Positions 9,014 through 18,409 of a DNA stretch of 64,000 bases are shown in pieces. Positions within the stretch are counted from its first letter, which is position 1, and each line of letters starts with the position of its first letter. Location: assembly GCA_963737285.1 (NCBI GenBank), contig CAVTRT010000001.1:744001-808000 (forward strand), read 5' to 3'. The DNA is from Trebonia sp963737285. Its GTDB lineage: Bacteria; Actinomycetota; Actinomycetes; Streptosporangiales; Streptosporangiaceae. Made by a program: the position numbers and the translations under genes. The notes beneath the pieces are model-generated. The model was not told the DNA's origin and ran no database searches. It was given only the letters and a program-made list of their open reading frames with translations.

Positions 9014-10442
9014 CCGGAGAGGCTTCAGGGAAGCCCGACGAGGCCGGAAAGGGCAGCGCCCGGGCGTCGGCGCGGCACGCCAAGAACGCGCCAGCCATCC
9101 GGCCATCCCGCCCCTATCAGGGGCAGCACCGGCCCCCTGCCCGGGGGACGGGGTTCCGCGGGATCTTCGCGCTTGCGGAATTCCGGGCGCTGTGGGCAGC
9201 CCAATTCCTGTCGGTTGCGGGCGACCAGTTCGCAAGAGTGGCGCTGACCGTGCTGGTCTACGAGCGCACCCGGTCCCCGCTGTTGGCCGCAGCTGCCTAC
9301 GCGGCGACCATCGCCCCCCTGTTCGTCGGCGGGGTCCTGCTGTCAGGACTGGCCGACCGGTGGCCACGGCGCGCGGTGATGATCGCCTGCGACCTGGCAC
9401 GGGTACCGCTCACCGCACTGATGGCCGTGCCGGAGCTGAATACGGTGGAGCTGATCGGCCTGCTGTGCGCGGTGACTGCCATCGGCGCGCCGTTCGGGTC
9501 TGCCCGCGCCGCGATCTATCCCGACATCCTGGGGGATGCCTACCCGCTCGGCACGGCGGTCACAATGGCCACATACCAGGCCGCCCAGGTGCTAGGTTCG
9601 TCGCCGCTGGCGCGATGGTGGCCTTCGCGGGGGCGCGAGCAGCGCTGCTCTCCGACGCCGGGACCTTCCTCGTTTCTGCGCTGGCTGTCGCTCTCTGGGT
9701 TCGCAGACGGCCGCCATCCAGACCGGCCCGCGCGCACGGCCAGGCCCACGGCGGGATCAAGGGAGCACTCAGGCTGACGCTGGGGAGCCAGCCCGTGCGC
9801 ACCCCGATGCTGCTCGGCTGGGTCTCCTGGGCCTACAACGTGCCCGAGGGCCTCGCCGTGCCGCTGGCGAGGGCCACCGGAGGCGGGCCGGTCGCGGCCA
9901 GCTCCATTATGGCCGCGGCGGCCCTGGGCTCATCGGCAGGCGCAGTCGCCCTGATCCGGATGGCAGGCCCCGCCACCAGGCAGCGCCTGGCGGCCCCCAT
10001 GGCCTTCATGGCATGCGCCATCCTCACCGCGGTCGTGCTGCGGCCGGGCCTGCCGGGAATCCTCGTGATCTTGTTCGCGTCCGGCCTGTGCGACTCCTAT
10101 CAGGTCCAGGCGAATGCCGCGTTCGTGGCTGCCGTCCCCGACAGCCAGCGTGGCCAGGCGTTCGGGCTGGCACTCGGCGGGATGCAGGTGGGACAGGGGG
10201 CAGCGATGCTCGCCGCTGGCGCCGCTGCGCAGTCCACAGGCCCTTGGCTGGCCATCGCCGCAGCAGGTACTGCGGGTGCGCTGGCTGCCGCCCTCATCTC
10301 AATCTCAGCGAGGGGCCATGGGCGATCTGGCTTACTCCATCCTGTGTTCCGCATGACGGACCTCCTGTCTGTATTTCTCTCCATACGGACACTGGCATTC
10401 TGGACCCGAGGTGCCAGGTCATACCGGTACTTTTATGCATAA
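9010..10442 (+). pseudogene. major facilitator superfamily transporter, frameshifted
   Basis: Starting at GTG 9010, the first part has MFS-type helices (FRALWAAQFLSVAGDQFARV, LSGLADRWPRRAVMI) in one frame to about 9595. It then continues as FVAAGAMVAFAGARAALL and later helices in a second frame to the stop at 10442. One missing base at about 9597 after VLG explains the change. Joined, it is about 475 residues, typical for a 12-helix drug/proton antiporter. The motif-A-like GLADRWPRR is intact. It partners with the HxlR remnant just upstream. It is either a decayed gene or an indel. Confidence 0.7.
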
Positions 10443-10823
10443 CTACGACTAATAGCCTGTTAGGGCTAATAGTCTGTAAAGGACGAAGTAGCACTGGATA
10501 GTGACGAAGTGGCACCAGATAGTCAGGCCAGGGTGAACGCGACCGGAGGCTCCTGCGACGCGCGGCCATGGCTGTACGGGATCGCCTGAACATGCTGCGC
10601 GAGCACTGAAGGACCAGCAGCGGCGATGAGTCGGACGCGGCATCGGGCGTCTTGGCGTTCAGTCGTTGAGGCGCGCAGAGCTGGATGATCTGCGGCTGAC
10701 GCGGTGACGGGGAATGCGCGGTCATATCGCCCCTAGAGTGCCACTCGCAATGGTGTTTGCGCAGGCCGCAGGACCGTTGCGCCTGACAGCACGAGGTCGA
10801 GGGGCAACTTACTGAGCGTTCAC
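10443..10823. other. gene-free interval with short repeats
   Basis: I see no gene here. Two short structures stand out. One is an inverted repeat with one mismatch at 10447-10474 (GACTAATAGCC / GGCTAATAGTC). The other is an imperfect 21-base direct repeat at about 10481-10523 (GACGAAGTAGCACTGGATAGT and GACGAAGTGGCACCAGATAGT). They could be relics of a mobile-element end or regulator sites. Confidence 0.3.
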
Positions 10824-11040
10824 CTATGCGGTTGCATGCGGCCAGGGGCGGGTTTCTGCGGGTGGCTGTGCCGAATATGTGCCGAAGTTCTGGGTGGTTG
10901 GCGTGCCGTCCACCAGGAGCGACAGGGCCAGGGCGGCCTGCTGCGGCACCACGCCGTTACCAAGGGTCTTCAGCTGGTCGGTCTTGGTCAGGTCGTGCAT
11001 GTCCGTGACCCAGCCTGCCGGGAGTCCTTTTCCTCGGGAC
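10824..11040 (-). pseudogene. C-terminal remnant of a DNA C5-cytosine methyltransferase
   Basis: The minus-strand frame encodes LPAGWVTD, then LKTLGNGVVPQQAALALSLL. This matches the last conserved block (motif X region) of phage and mobile-element C5-cytosine methyltransferases. The catalytic PCQ and ENV motifs and the target-recognition domain are absent, and upstream sequence is not homologous. Only the final 70 residues or so remain. It indicates a lost restriction-modification or anti-restriction gene in the island. Confidence 0.6.
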
Positions 11041-11157
11041 CTTCCCCACGTCGCGGACTGTCGCATTCCAGCTGGTGATGGCCGGTGCCCGACATCACGC
11101 ATCGGCGTGTCGCGCACTGGTTTCAGTAGCCCAGTTATAACGTTTCGTGTCATCTGA

Positions 11158-11259
11158 GTCCTCGACCTGTGCCGCCGCGCCGAAGAGCGCGACGAGGAAC
11201 TCGCCGCCCGCGAAGCCAACCGGCGGCTAATGACCGAGCTCGACAAGGCGCAGTCATAA
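11158..11259 (+). pseudogene. tail of a small charged helical protein
   Basis: A short open stretch follows a TGA directly and encodes an Arg/Glu-rich helix (LCRRAEERDEELAAREANRR) ending at TAA 11257-11259. No start codon precedes it. It ends 39 bases before the GGDEF gene, so it is probably the 3' end of a small gene that once preceded that protein. Function unknown. Confidence 0.3.
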
Positions 11260-11298
11260 CGCCAGCCCCGGGATATCCGGCTGCCGTCTGCACGGGAC

Positions 11299-12846
11299 GT
11301 GTACGCGATCTGGGACCTTCCCGCTGCGGTTCTGCTTCCCCCGCTGTATGCCCTCCTCGTGCCCATCCCGCGCATGATCGTCACACAGCTGCGTATACGG
11401 CGCACGCTGTTCTACCGCCGGGCCTACACGGCGGCCGCCGTTGGCCTCGCCTATGCTGCCGCGTCCCTGGCCTTTCATGCCGTGGCACCTGTCCTCGGCC
11501 CTGGCGCGGGGACGGGTACCGGAGGGCTGGCCATTCTGTGGACGTTGCTGGCAGTCGGCTGCGGCCTGCTCCGGCTTTTCGTCAACGATGGCCTGGTCCT
11601 CATGGCTGTCAAGGGGGCCGCGCCGCAGACGCGGCTGCTGCCCGAGATCGTCGGGGCGGAAGCGCTGTACGGGAACGTCGCGGAGCTCATCCTCGGAACG
11701 CTGTCGGCGTTCGCGGCCGTGCATAGCGTGCTCGCGATCTTGTACGCGGTGCCGCTGGTGATCTGGCTTCAGCGCAGCCTCCGGCACGCGCAGCTGGCCA
11801 GCGAGACCCGGGTCGACGGCAAGACCGGGCTCCTGAACGACAAGACCTGGCGTCGCGAGGCAGCCGGCGAGGTCGCGCGGGCGGTGCGTACCCGTACCCC
11901 AGTGGCAGTCGGCATCCTCGATATCGACCACTTCAGGGCGGTCAACGACACCTATGGGCACTTGGCAGGAGATGCCGTCCTGTCGGCAGTCGCCGCCGCC
12001 ACGACGGCGCTCCTGCGCGATTTCGACGTCGTCGGCAGGGTGGGAGGCGAAGAGTTTGCGTTCATCTTGCCGAACAGCCCCAGTGCGGAGGCCGCCGAGG
12101 TCGCTGAGCGGCTTCGTGAGAAGATCCCCAGGCTAGCGTTCCCCCATGTGGATCCGGCCAGCCCTGTGCCCGCACGCGTCACCGTGTCCATCGGCGTCGC
12201 CGTAGCCGACCGCCCCGGCTGGGATCTCAACAAGTATTACCGCCTCGCGGATCAGGCACTGTACGCCGCCAAGGAGAGCGGCCGGGACGCCGTCCGGGTT
12301 GTCAGGGCAGACCCGCCAGCAGCTGCATCCGCGTCCCGGTACTGCCGGACGTGGGCCGCGTGGGTCAGGCTACGCCCGCTGTGGGCATTGCTGGTGGAGG
12401 CCGCGCCGGACGTTAAGCTGCCAACCTCGCCGGGCACGCGGTTCAGCGCCCGATACCGCCTGCACAGACGCGTGATCGAGATTCGTGACGCTGAGCTTGC
12501 GCTTCGCCCGTTCTGGGACAGTGGGGCCGCCCGCGAGGCCGCTGATGCCGCATGGCGGGACGGGCTGTCCCAAGACGAGCGTGATGCGGCTATCGAGGCC
12601 GTGATGATCGTGACCGCACTCGATGCGCGCCGGCGCGGTGCCGAGGCCCAGGGCGGCGCGGATGCTGGGCGCATCCTGTCGGAGCCGCGTAACGACCTGG
12701 AGTCGGAGACGGCGCGGCTGCTGCTGGTGTGTCGCGCGGTCAGGCGCTCGCCGATTGTGCGGCAAGCCGCTGTCGAGAGGAACCGCCCGGCAGCCACTCG
12801 CACCCTGCGCGAGTGCTGCCGGATTCGTCGGCCGCGGGCGGGATGA
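11299..12846 (+). CDS. membrane GGDEF diguanylate cyclase with DUF6545-like C-terminus
   Basis: The product is 515 residues from GTG 11299. Residues 1-170 hold about five hydrophobic segments. A GGDEF domain follows: TGLLNDK at its start, IDHFRAVNDTYGHLAGD, and an active-site GGEEF near residue 248. Five residues before it is RDFD, a match to the RxxD inhibitory I-site, so synthesis of c-di-GMP with product feedback is plausible. The last 190 residues (LRPLWALL, RRVIEIRDAELALRPFW) resemble the DUF6545 tail of MAB_1171c-like membrane proteins, which often lie beside XRE and ImmA-type genes, as here. A GGDEF domain inserted between these two parts is unusual. The ribosome site is weak, and the true start could lie elsewhere. 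Confidence 0.75.
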   Translation: MYAIWDLPAAVLLPPLYALLVPIPRMIVTQLRIRRTLFYRRAYTAAAVGLAYAAASLAFHAVAPVLGPGAGTGTGGLAILWTLLAVGCGLLRLFVNDGLVLMAVKGAAPQTRLLPEIVGAEALYGNVAELILGTLSAFAAVHSVLAILYAVPLVIWLQRSLRHAQLASETRVDGKTGLLNDKTWRREAAGEVARAVRTRTPVAVGILDIDHFRAVNDTYGHLAGDAVLSAVAAATTALLRDFDVVGRVGGEEFAFILPNSPSAEAAEVAERLREKIPRLAFPHVDPASPVPARVTVSIGVAVADRPGWDLNKYYRLADQALYAAKESGRDAVRVVRADPPAAASASRYCRTWAAWVRLRPLWALLVEAAPDVKLPTSPGTRFSARYRLHRRVIEIRDAELALRPFWDSGAAREAADAAWRDGLSQDERDAAIEAVMIVTALDARRRGAEAQGGADAGRILSEPRNDLESETARLLLVCRAVRRSPIVRQAAVERNRPAATRTLRECCRIRRPRAG

Positions 12847-12861
12847 GGAGTAGCGCAGGTG

Positions 12862-13371
12862 TCAGCGGCCCCAGGCGTTTTCCGGGCGGCACAGCACCGC
12901 TGCGGCCCTCGTCCCCCTGACGGGGAGCTTGGGCGGGGAGTCGCTGGCCTGGCCGAGGATCAGCGATGCCAGCGTTTCGGCGTCCTGCTCTTCAGCGGTG
13001 GTGTACATGCTGCGCCCCAGGACCAGCCGTATCAGGGCGGGATCGACGTCCGGCGCCAGCAGGCGCGGCAGATCGCGCCCGCTTCCCTCGCTGTCGCCGT
13101 GGCCTAGCAGCATGTGCGCGACCTCGTGGAGGGCGATGTGCGTCTGGTGCCAGGGGGTGGTGCCTTCTTCGTGGAAGATGTGGTCGGCTCTGGTGGTTCC
13201 GAGCCACAAGCCGCAGGGGATGCCCGGCCCGGAGGTGAACGGGTGCAGGAAGATCTTGCGGTTGCGCCGGATCGCGAGCCGGGCCAGGAAGCGGTCCAGG
13301 TCGAACGGCTGAGGGATGTCAAGGTCTGCGACGATCGCGGCGCACCGCCGCTCTGCGGTCCCTGCAGGCAC
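12862..13371 (-). CDS. ImmA/IrrE-family zinc metallopeptidase-like protein
   Basis: The product is 169 residues from GTG 13371, with GAGGTGA just upstream. The zinc-binding HEVAHMLLGH is intact, preceded by the family-typical HQTHIALHE context, with a possible third ligand in the EEQDAE segment. ImmA/IrrE proteins cleave XRE-type repressors or act as regulators of mobile elements and stress responses. It lies downstream of an XRE gene on the same strand, 116 bases away, and its 3' end faces the GGDEF/DUF6545 gene. Likely a repressor-protease pair; the substrate is inferred from position only. Confidence 0.8.
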   Translation of the reverse strand: MPAGTAERRCAAIVADLDIPQPFDLDRFLARLAIRRNRKIFLHPFTSGPGIPCGLWLGTTRADHIFHEEGTTPWHQTHIALHEVAHMLLGHGDSEGSGRDLPRLLAPDVDPALIRLVLGRSMYTTAEEQDAETLASLILGQASDSPPKLPVRGTRAAAVLCRPENAWGR

Positions 13372-13487
13372 ATTTCACCTCGGAATGCTCAAGCTTGCCG
13401 CCAGCCAGGCAGAGCCGCGGCCCCGTTACCCGGCAGGCGAGACGGCAATGTCATGACTTATAGTAACGTATTGGCGACGCGTATGGT

Positions 13488-13970
13488 TCAGCTGGCGCCC
13501 GAGGTTTCGTCCTGGCCCGAGGCAGATGCCTGCGCCTCGGCGCGTGCCGCGCGTCCGATGAGGCTGGCGAGCGTCCTGCGGCCCGTGGCGTCCATCCCCA
13601 GGATGGCGCGGAACTCGGCGCTGGTGATGGCCGCATCCCGGACCAGGGCCAGCAGTTCCACCTGATCTTGGAGCAGCCCGAGCTTGTCCTCGTCGTAGTC
13701 CTCGAAGAAGAACGCGGGTTCCACCCCGAACGTGGTGGCCAGCGCCTGGACCACCCGCATCTGCGGGTTGGTCTGCTGGCCGTTGCGCAGCTTCCAGATG
13801 GTGGTTACCGAGACCTCCTCGCCAGTGACCTTGAGGATCAGGCGGCAGACATCAGCGTTGGACAAAGGGCCGCGCTCAGCCGGGTGCGCCTGCTCGATGA
13901 GCCAGTTGACCTTATCCGCCAGGGTCTTCAGGGTCGGCCTGCCCGCGTCGGGTGCCGCCTCATCGGGCAT
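13488..13970 (-). CDS. XRE-family transcriptional regulator
   Basis: The product is 160 residues; ATG 13970 has AAGGAGG seven bases upstream. The helix-turn-helix is in the first 80 residues (LSNADVCRLIL, VSVTTIWKLRNGQQTNPQ, VVQALATTFGVEPAFFF). This is the type commonly paired with ImmA peptidases and DUF6545 membrane proteins in actinobacteria. A helical C-terminus with an Ala-rich end follows. It is divergent from the DUF2637 gene. Two perfect 11-base palindromes in the gap between them are good operator candidates. Confidence 0.85.
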   Translation of the reverse strand: MPDEAAPDAGRPTLKTLADKVNWLIEQAHPAERGPLSNADVCRLILKVTGEEVSVTTIWKLRNGQQTNPQMRVVQALATTFGVEPAFFFEDYDEDKLGLLQDQVELLALVRDAAITSAEFRAILGMDATGRRTLASLIGRAARAEAQASASGQDETSGAS

Positions 13971-14039
13971 CACTCAGCCTCCTTCACCCGTACGCGCCAT
14001 CACTTCATGCTAATGCTTCAGAACACCGATCGCCATCAA

Positions 14040-14050
14040 AGTTGACAACT
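14040..14050. promoter_or_regulatory. palindromic operator candidate 1 (AGTTGACAACT)
   Basis: A perfect 11-base palindrome centred at 14045 contains a consensus -35 hexamer, TTGACA (14042-14047). A -10-like CATATC lies 17 bases downstream at 14065-14070. It sits in the divergent gap between the XRE gene and the DUF2637 gene. A protein bound here would block RNA polymerase directly. Confidence 0.5.
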
Positions 14051-14084
14051 GGCCGCCTTCTCGTCATATCTTGGTTTTGATTAA

Positions 14085-14095
14085 AATTGACAATT
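14085..14095. promoter_or_regulatory. palindromic operator candidate 2 (AATTGACAATT)
   Basis: A second perfect 11-base palindrome of the same pattern (A[AG]TTGACAA[CT]T) is centred 45 bases from the first. It again embeds TTGACA (14087-14092), with TTATGA at 14110 as a possible -10. The repetition of pattern supports a shared regulator, most simply the adjacent XRE protein. Confidence 0.5.
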
Positions 14096-14253
14096 AGGAT
14101 CATCGACACTTATGAGGGTCTTGCGATGCGGCGACCGCGTGCCGGGGGGGTTCCTCGGCTAGGTGGGCCGGCGTCCGCCTGCCGCCTACAGGACGGCAAC
14201 CTGCCGCTGCGCCTTTGCGCGGTCCGGGCAATTCCCCGCGGCGGCATCGGCTG

Positions 14254-15576
14254 GTGACCAGGCATGCGCGGGCGCGCGAAACAGCGGCATCAGTCGCCCA
14301 GTACCTGCTGCTCGGGGGGTTCGCCGCTGTCGCGGCCGGGATCTCCGCGCAGGGGCTGACGGGGTTCGCCCGCGACAACATGGGCCTGCGCGGGCCTTGG
14401 CCCTACCTGCTGTTCCTGGCCCTGGACGGCGCGGCCGGGGTCTGCGCGGTCCTGCTGACCCGTCGTGCCGCCCGGGCCGAGTCCGGGCTGGCGCCACGGC
14501 TGGCTGTCTGGGGCCTGGTCGCGGCCTCCGCCAGCTTCAACTGGACCCATGCGCCGCATCGTCCCGGCGCTCCCGAGGCGTTCGGCCTCATGCCGGTCAT
14601 CGGCGCCATCCTGTTCGAGTTCACCCTGCGGGAGCTGCGGGTGCGTGCGGCGGACCGGGCCGACCGGCGGCTTGCCGCGCTGCGCTGGGTGCACCCGGTC
14701 GAGCGCGTCCGCGTGCAACTCCGGCTCGCCGCCGACGACCGGATCTCCGCGGAGGCGGCCACCCGCCGCGTCCGGGTCGACCAGGCAGCCAGGCGGCTGT
14801 ACCAGCTCCGCCTGGCACTGCACGCCCGGGACCGGGGCGCTAGGCCGACGGGCATGGCCGCAAGGCGCGCCCGGATCGCCGAGCGGCGCGCGCACGCAGC
14901 GCTCACCCGCGCGGGCTTCGCCGACCCGGCCGTCGCGGCCGACGTGCTGCGCCAGGTGCAAGTGCTCACCAGGACGCCCGACCTGGCCCGGCTCGACTAC
15001 ACGACCGCGGCAGCCGCCCATGCGGCCATCGCCAGCCTGATCACCGCGAGGCCGCCGGGGCTGCCCCCGACGCCGGATGACGGCGGCACAGTGCGGAGCC
15101 TCCTGCCGGGAGACGCGGTCAACGGCCACCCAGCCGCGAGCCAGCCGGGGTACGCCGCGCCCGGACACGCCCCCGAAGCCGCGGCACCCGGCGCGCCTCA
15201 CAGCACCGGACCGGAACGCGCCCGTCAGGCGGGTGCCGGCCGCGATGCGAACCTCGACCCGCACCTCGTCGCGGCCGCCGCCCGCATCCTGGCCGAGGCA
15301 CGGCTGCACGGCCACAGGCTCAGCCAGAAAGCGCTCGGCGACAAGCTGCGCCGCGACGGCCACCGAGTTGCCAACCACAGCCTGCACAGGCTGGCAGCCG
15401 CAGCGTCCGGGCACCTGGCAGACGGGCAGGCAGACAGCGGCGGGTCGGCCTTCCGTCCGCCGTCCGCCCCCGCCGCGCCTCACCTGGACGAAGGCGGCGA
15501 CGCGACCGCCGTGCCGCCCTGGCCCGGCATGCGGCAGGCTGTCCAGGTTGCCGCAGAACCGACAGGGGGCCGGTGA
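14254..15576 (+). CDS. DUF2637-type membrane protein (plasmid/AICE transfer-associated)
   Basis: The product is about 440 residues from GTG 14254; an in-frame TTG at 14215 would add 13, and neither has a clear ribosome site. The first 130 residues contain four hydrophobic helices with the DUF2637 look (YLLLGGFAAVAAGISAQGL, FLALDGAAGVCAVLL). An Arg-rich helical region follows (DRISAEAATRRVRVDQAARR), then a Pro-rich linker and a C-terminal helix-turn-helix-like block (RLHGHRLSQKALGDKLRRDG). DUF2637/Spd-like proteins occur on Streptomyces conjugative plasmids and integrative elements and are linked to plasmid spread or regulation. It overlaps the next gene at TGATG. Confidence 0.7.
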   Translation: MTRHARARETAASVAQYLLLGGFAAVAAGISAQGLTGFARDNMGLRGPWPYLLFLALDGAAGVCAVLLTRRAARAESGLAPRLAVWGLVAASASFNWTHAPHRPGAPEAFGLMPVIGAILFEFTLRELRVRAADRADRRLAALRWVHPVERVRVQLRLAADDRISAEAATRRVRVDQAARRLYQLRLALHARDRGARPTGMAARRARIAERRAHAALTRAGFADPAVAADVLRQVQVLTRTPDLARLDYTTAAAAHAAIASLITARPPGLPPTPDDGGTVRSLLPGDAVNGHPAASQPGYAAPGHAPEAAAPGAPHSTGPERARQAGAGRDANLDPHLVAAAARILAEARLHGHRLSQKALGDKLRRDGHRVANHSLHRLAAAASGHLADGQADSGGSAFRPPSAPAAPHLDEGGDATAVPPWPGMRQAVQVAAEPTGGR

Positions 15577-17891
15577 TGCCCCGGCCTTCCGGTTCCGGTC
15601 AGGGGCCAGAACGCGAGGAAGAGCGCCAGCGCAAGCTGGCCGCGCTCCGCGCCCGGCTGCACGAGGACGCCCGCGCGCTGCATGCCCCCGCCGACTGGGC
15701 TAGGTGCCTGCGCCTGGCCGCGCTGATGCCCGGGGAGGACTTCGCGAACATCCTGCTCATCTCCGCCCAGCGGCCCGAGGCCGTCATGATGGCGGACTAC
15801 CGGCAGTGGACCACGATGGGACGCCAGGTCCGCCGGGGCGAGAAGGGCATCGAGGTCTTCGCTGTCCCCCCGCGCCGGCAGCCGCAGGCCAGGGAAGGGC
15901 AGCAGGACGAGAGGGAGCCGGGCTGGCGGGACGCGGACCGGGTTGCCCACGTCTGGGACCTTCCGCAGACCAGCGGGCAGCCCCTCGCCATCCCCGTCGG
16001 CCTCCCTCCGTCGGGCCATGCGCCCGCCGGGCTGCGCGACGCGCTGTGCTGGCTGGCCCGCCGCGAGGGCTTCGCCGTCGAACATGAGCACGGCGCCCCG
16101 GCCGATGGCACCACCTTCTGGTCGGCACGCCGCATCCGCCTGCCGTCAGGCGCCAGCGAGGACCAGGCCGTGTGGGCGCTGGCGCACCAGCTTGGCCACG
16201 CTTTGCTGGGCCACGGCGACGGCCTCCCACCCGGGACGACCACCTCCGGCTGCGCGGGAGTCCGCAAGTCTGAGGCCGACTCGGTCGCCTTCATCGTCTG
16301 CGTCCGGCACGGCGTCACCGTGACGGCAGAGCTTGCGCACCCGGCGAGTTGGGCGGGCGGCGACCCGCGTGCCCAGCCCGCCGAGGCCATCCTGGCCGCA
16401 GGGCAGCGCATCACTATTGCCGCTGCCCGCATCACCCGTCATACCGACCGCCTCCTGAACGGTGACGACCCCGACCGGCCCGCCACGCTGACGGTGCCAC
16501 CCTCCGCCGTGCGCGCTGCCGCCAGCAGCCCGGTCGCCGCCACGGCCACGCGCTCCGCTGCCGCCCCGCAGCCGATGGGACCGTCCCCGCGCATCCGCCT
16601 CGTCCTGCGGCGCGCTCAGGACTTCTACATCGCTCAGCTCGCGGCCAGCTGGGCACCCACCTACCTGGAGGGCCGTGGCATCAGCGCCGCTGTCGCCGCC
16701 GAGTGGGGCATCGGGCATGCCCCTGCCGGGTGGACCATGCTCACCGATCACCTGCGCCGCCTGGGCCACGGCGACGACGAGATCGAGGCCGCCGGACTCG
16801 CCAAGCCATCCGCCCGTGGGACGCTCATTGACCGGTTCCGGGACCGGGTCATGCTCCCGGTGCACGACGAGCAGGGGGAGTTCGCCGGGTTCATCGGACG
16901 CGCGCACCCCGACGCCGGGCCGGGCGTGCCGAAGTATCTCAACAGCCCCGAGACCGCCGGATTCAGGAAAGGCAGCCTCCTATTCGGGCTGCACAGCGCC
17001 CAGTCGGCCCTCGCGCAGGGTGCCATCCCCGTCATCGTGGAAGGACCGTTCGACGCCATCGCCGTCACCCTCGCCGACCCCGGTCGGCACGCTGGGCTGG
17101 CCCCCTGCGGCACCGCCCTGACCAGCCAGCAGGCCGACCTGCTCAGCAAGGCCGCCGACCTTCCCCGCGCCGGCATCCTCGTCGCGTTCGACGGCGACTC
17201 CGCAGGACGCAAGGCAGCTGCACGTTCCTACGGCATCCTCCGCCCGCACACATGGAAGCTGCAATCAGCCCTGCTGAACGCCAAGGACCCCGCCCAGATC
17301 CTGCAGCAGGACGGGCCAGCAGTACTGCGCGCAATTCTCCGCGAGCACCGCGAGCCGCTGTCCGCCCTGGTCATCGACACTCACATCGAAGCATGGGAAC
17401 GGCACCTCGGCGATACCGAGGGACGCTTCCGGGCGATGCACAGCACGGCCTCGCTGATCGCAGGGCTGCTGCCGGCAGATACCGCGTCCCAGGTCCGCCA
17501 GCTCACCGGAGGCCGGGACCTGGTGATGCTCGACGACATGCTCCGCCCTGTCGAGAACCCGGAGCTGACCCGGATCGCCCGCATTCTGCCCGCCGACGCC
17601 GCGTGCCAGGTGGTGCGGGCCGCCTGCACGCTCGGCTTCGACGCCTCCGACGTACTGGCCGAAGTCGCCAACGCTGCTAACCGCTTCGTCCAGTCCCCAA
17701 AAGGCGATCGTCGCGCTCTGCGCGACGATCCCCGCAGTGCCCTGCCTGACCACAGCCCTCCGGCACCCGGGATTGCCAGGACTAGCTTCCCGCGCCCGCC
17801 GCTCGCCCCGGTACTGCACCGGCAGCTTCGTCGGCCTGAACGGGACCACCCAGCAGCCAGCCGAGGCTCGCGGCAAGCCCGCTGGAAGTAA
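15576..17891 (+). CDS. ArdC-like / Toprim primase fusion protein
   Basis: The product is 771 residues from ATG 15576, overlapping the previous stop. An ArdC N-terminal-type region (MADYRQWTTMGRQVRRGEKG) comes first. A peptidase-like segment follows, AHQLGHALLGH near residue 204, where the usual catalytic Glu of HExxH is Gln. Next is a DnaG-type primase core: TYLEGRGIS, LIDRFRDRVMLPVHDEQGE, YLNSPET, VEGPFDAIA near 488 and AFDGDSAGRKAA near 538, the Toprim acidic residues. Such proteins act in single-strand replication or protection of incoming mobile DNA. The C-terminal 60 residues are Pro/Arg-rich. It forms an operon with the DUF2637 gene. Confidence 0.8.
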   Translation: MPRPSGSGQGPEREEERQRKLAALRARLHEDARALHAPADWARCLRLAALMPGEDFANILLISAQRPEAVMMADYRQWTTMGRQVRRGEKGIEVFAVPPRRQPQAREGQQDEREPGWRDADRVAHVWDLPQTSGQPLAIPVGLPPSGHAPAGLRDALCWLARREGFAVEHEHGAPADGTTFWSARRIRLPSGASEDQAVWALAHQLGHALLGHGDGLPPGTTTSGCAGVRKSEADSVAFIVCVRHGVTVTAELAHPASWAGGDPRAQPAEAILAAGQRITIAAARITRHTDRLLNGDDPDRPATLTVPPSAVRAAASSPVAATATRSAAAPQPMGPSPRIRLVLRRAQDFYIAQLAASWAPTYLEGRGISAAVAAEWGIGHAPAGWTMLTDHLRRLGHGDDEIEAAGLAKPSARGTLIDRFRDRVMLPVHDEQGEFAGFIGRAHPDAGPGVPKYLNSPETAGFRKGSLLFGLHSAQSALAQGAIPVIVEGPFDAIAVTLADPGRHAGLAPCGTALTSQQADLLSKAADLPRAGILVAFDGDSAGRKAAARSYGILRPHTWKLQSALLNAKDPAQILQQDGPAVLRAILREHREPLSALVIDTHIEAWERHLGDTEGRFRAMHSTASLIAGLLPADTASQVRQLTGGRDLVMLDDMLRPVENPELTRIARILPADAACQVVRAACTLGFDASDVLAEVANAANRFVQSPKGDRRALRDDPRSALPDHSPPAPGIARTSFPRPPLAPVLHRQLRRPERDHPAASRGSRQARWK

Positions 17892-18409
17892 TCGAAGCTC
17901 GCGTGGACGGCCTCCCAGATTTTGGAATCGACCTCGTCTACCAGGCCGGACAAGCACTGGTGTTACGCGTTCTCTCCAGGAGCGCCTGACGACACGCGCG
18001 GTGAGCGTCCGTTGCTGGCATGCCCGTCCGTTTGGCGTCTCCGCCGTTGCTTTACGCTGGCGCCGGGATGCTCGCCACCGGAGTCCCGGAATCCGGGGAC
18101 TCAGCGGATCTGATTGCGGGTACGGCAGAGGAAAGGCAAGATGGCACGCGGGACTCCTGTGACCGGTAAGGATTCGACACCCAGTACCTACCAGGGGTCC
18201 CTCCTCATACCCAAAACCCCGCAAAACCCCAGGTAAAACCCTCATCGGCATCAGCACGCCTTAAGTCCCTGGTGTTGCGACCACTCCCGCACCCGTAGCA
18301 GGCGAAAGTTCGCCTTCGTTCGGGTCGGCAACATGAACACGCCGAGTCGAGCACGCGCTTGCGCCAGAACAACCTTTACACGCGGCGCCAGCATCAGTAT
18401 GGTTTACCC
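17892..18409. other. interval without a supported gene
   Basis: No convincing gene is present. One possible micro-ORF at 18141-18236 has a purine-rich ribosome-site-like stretch ahead of an ATG and would encode about 31 residues beginning MARGTPVTGKDS; it could be the start of a lost gene. The 3' part should hold the promoter of the GntR operon. Confidence 0.3.

Noticed and set aside
17737..18162. 141-residue plus-strand frame after the primase
   Set aside because: Its first part is a shadow of the primase C-terminus and the rest lacks coding bias.
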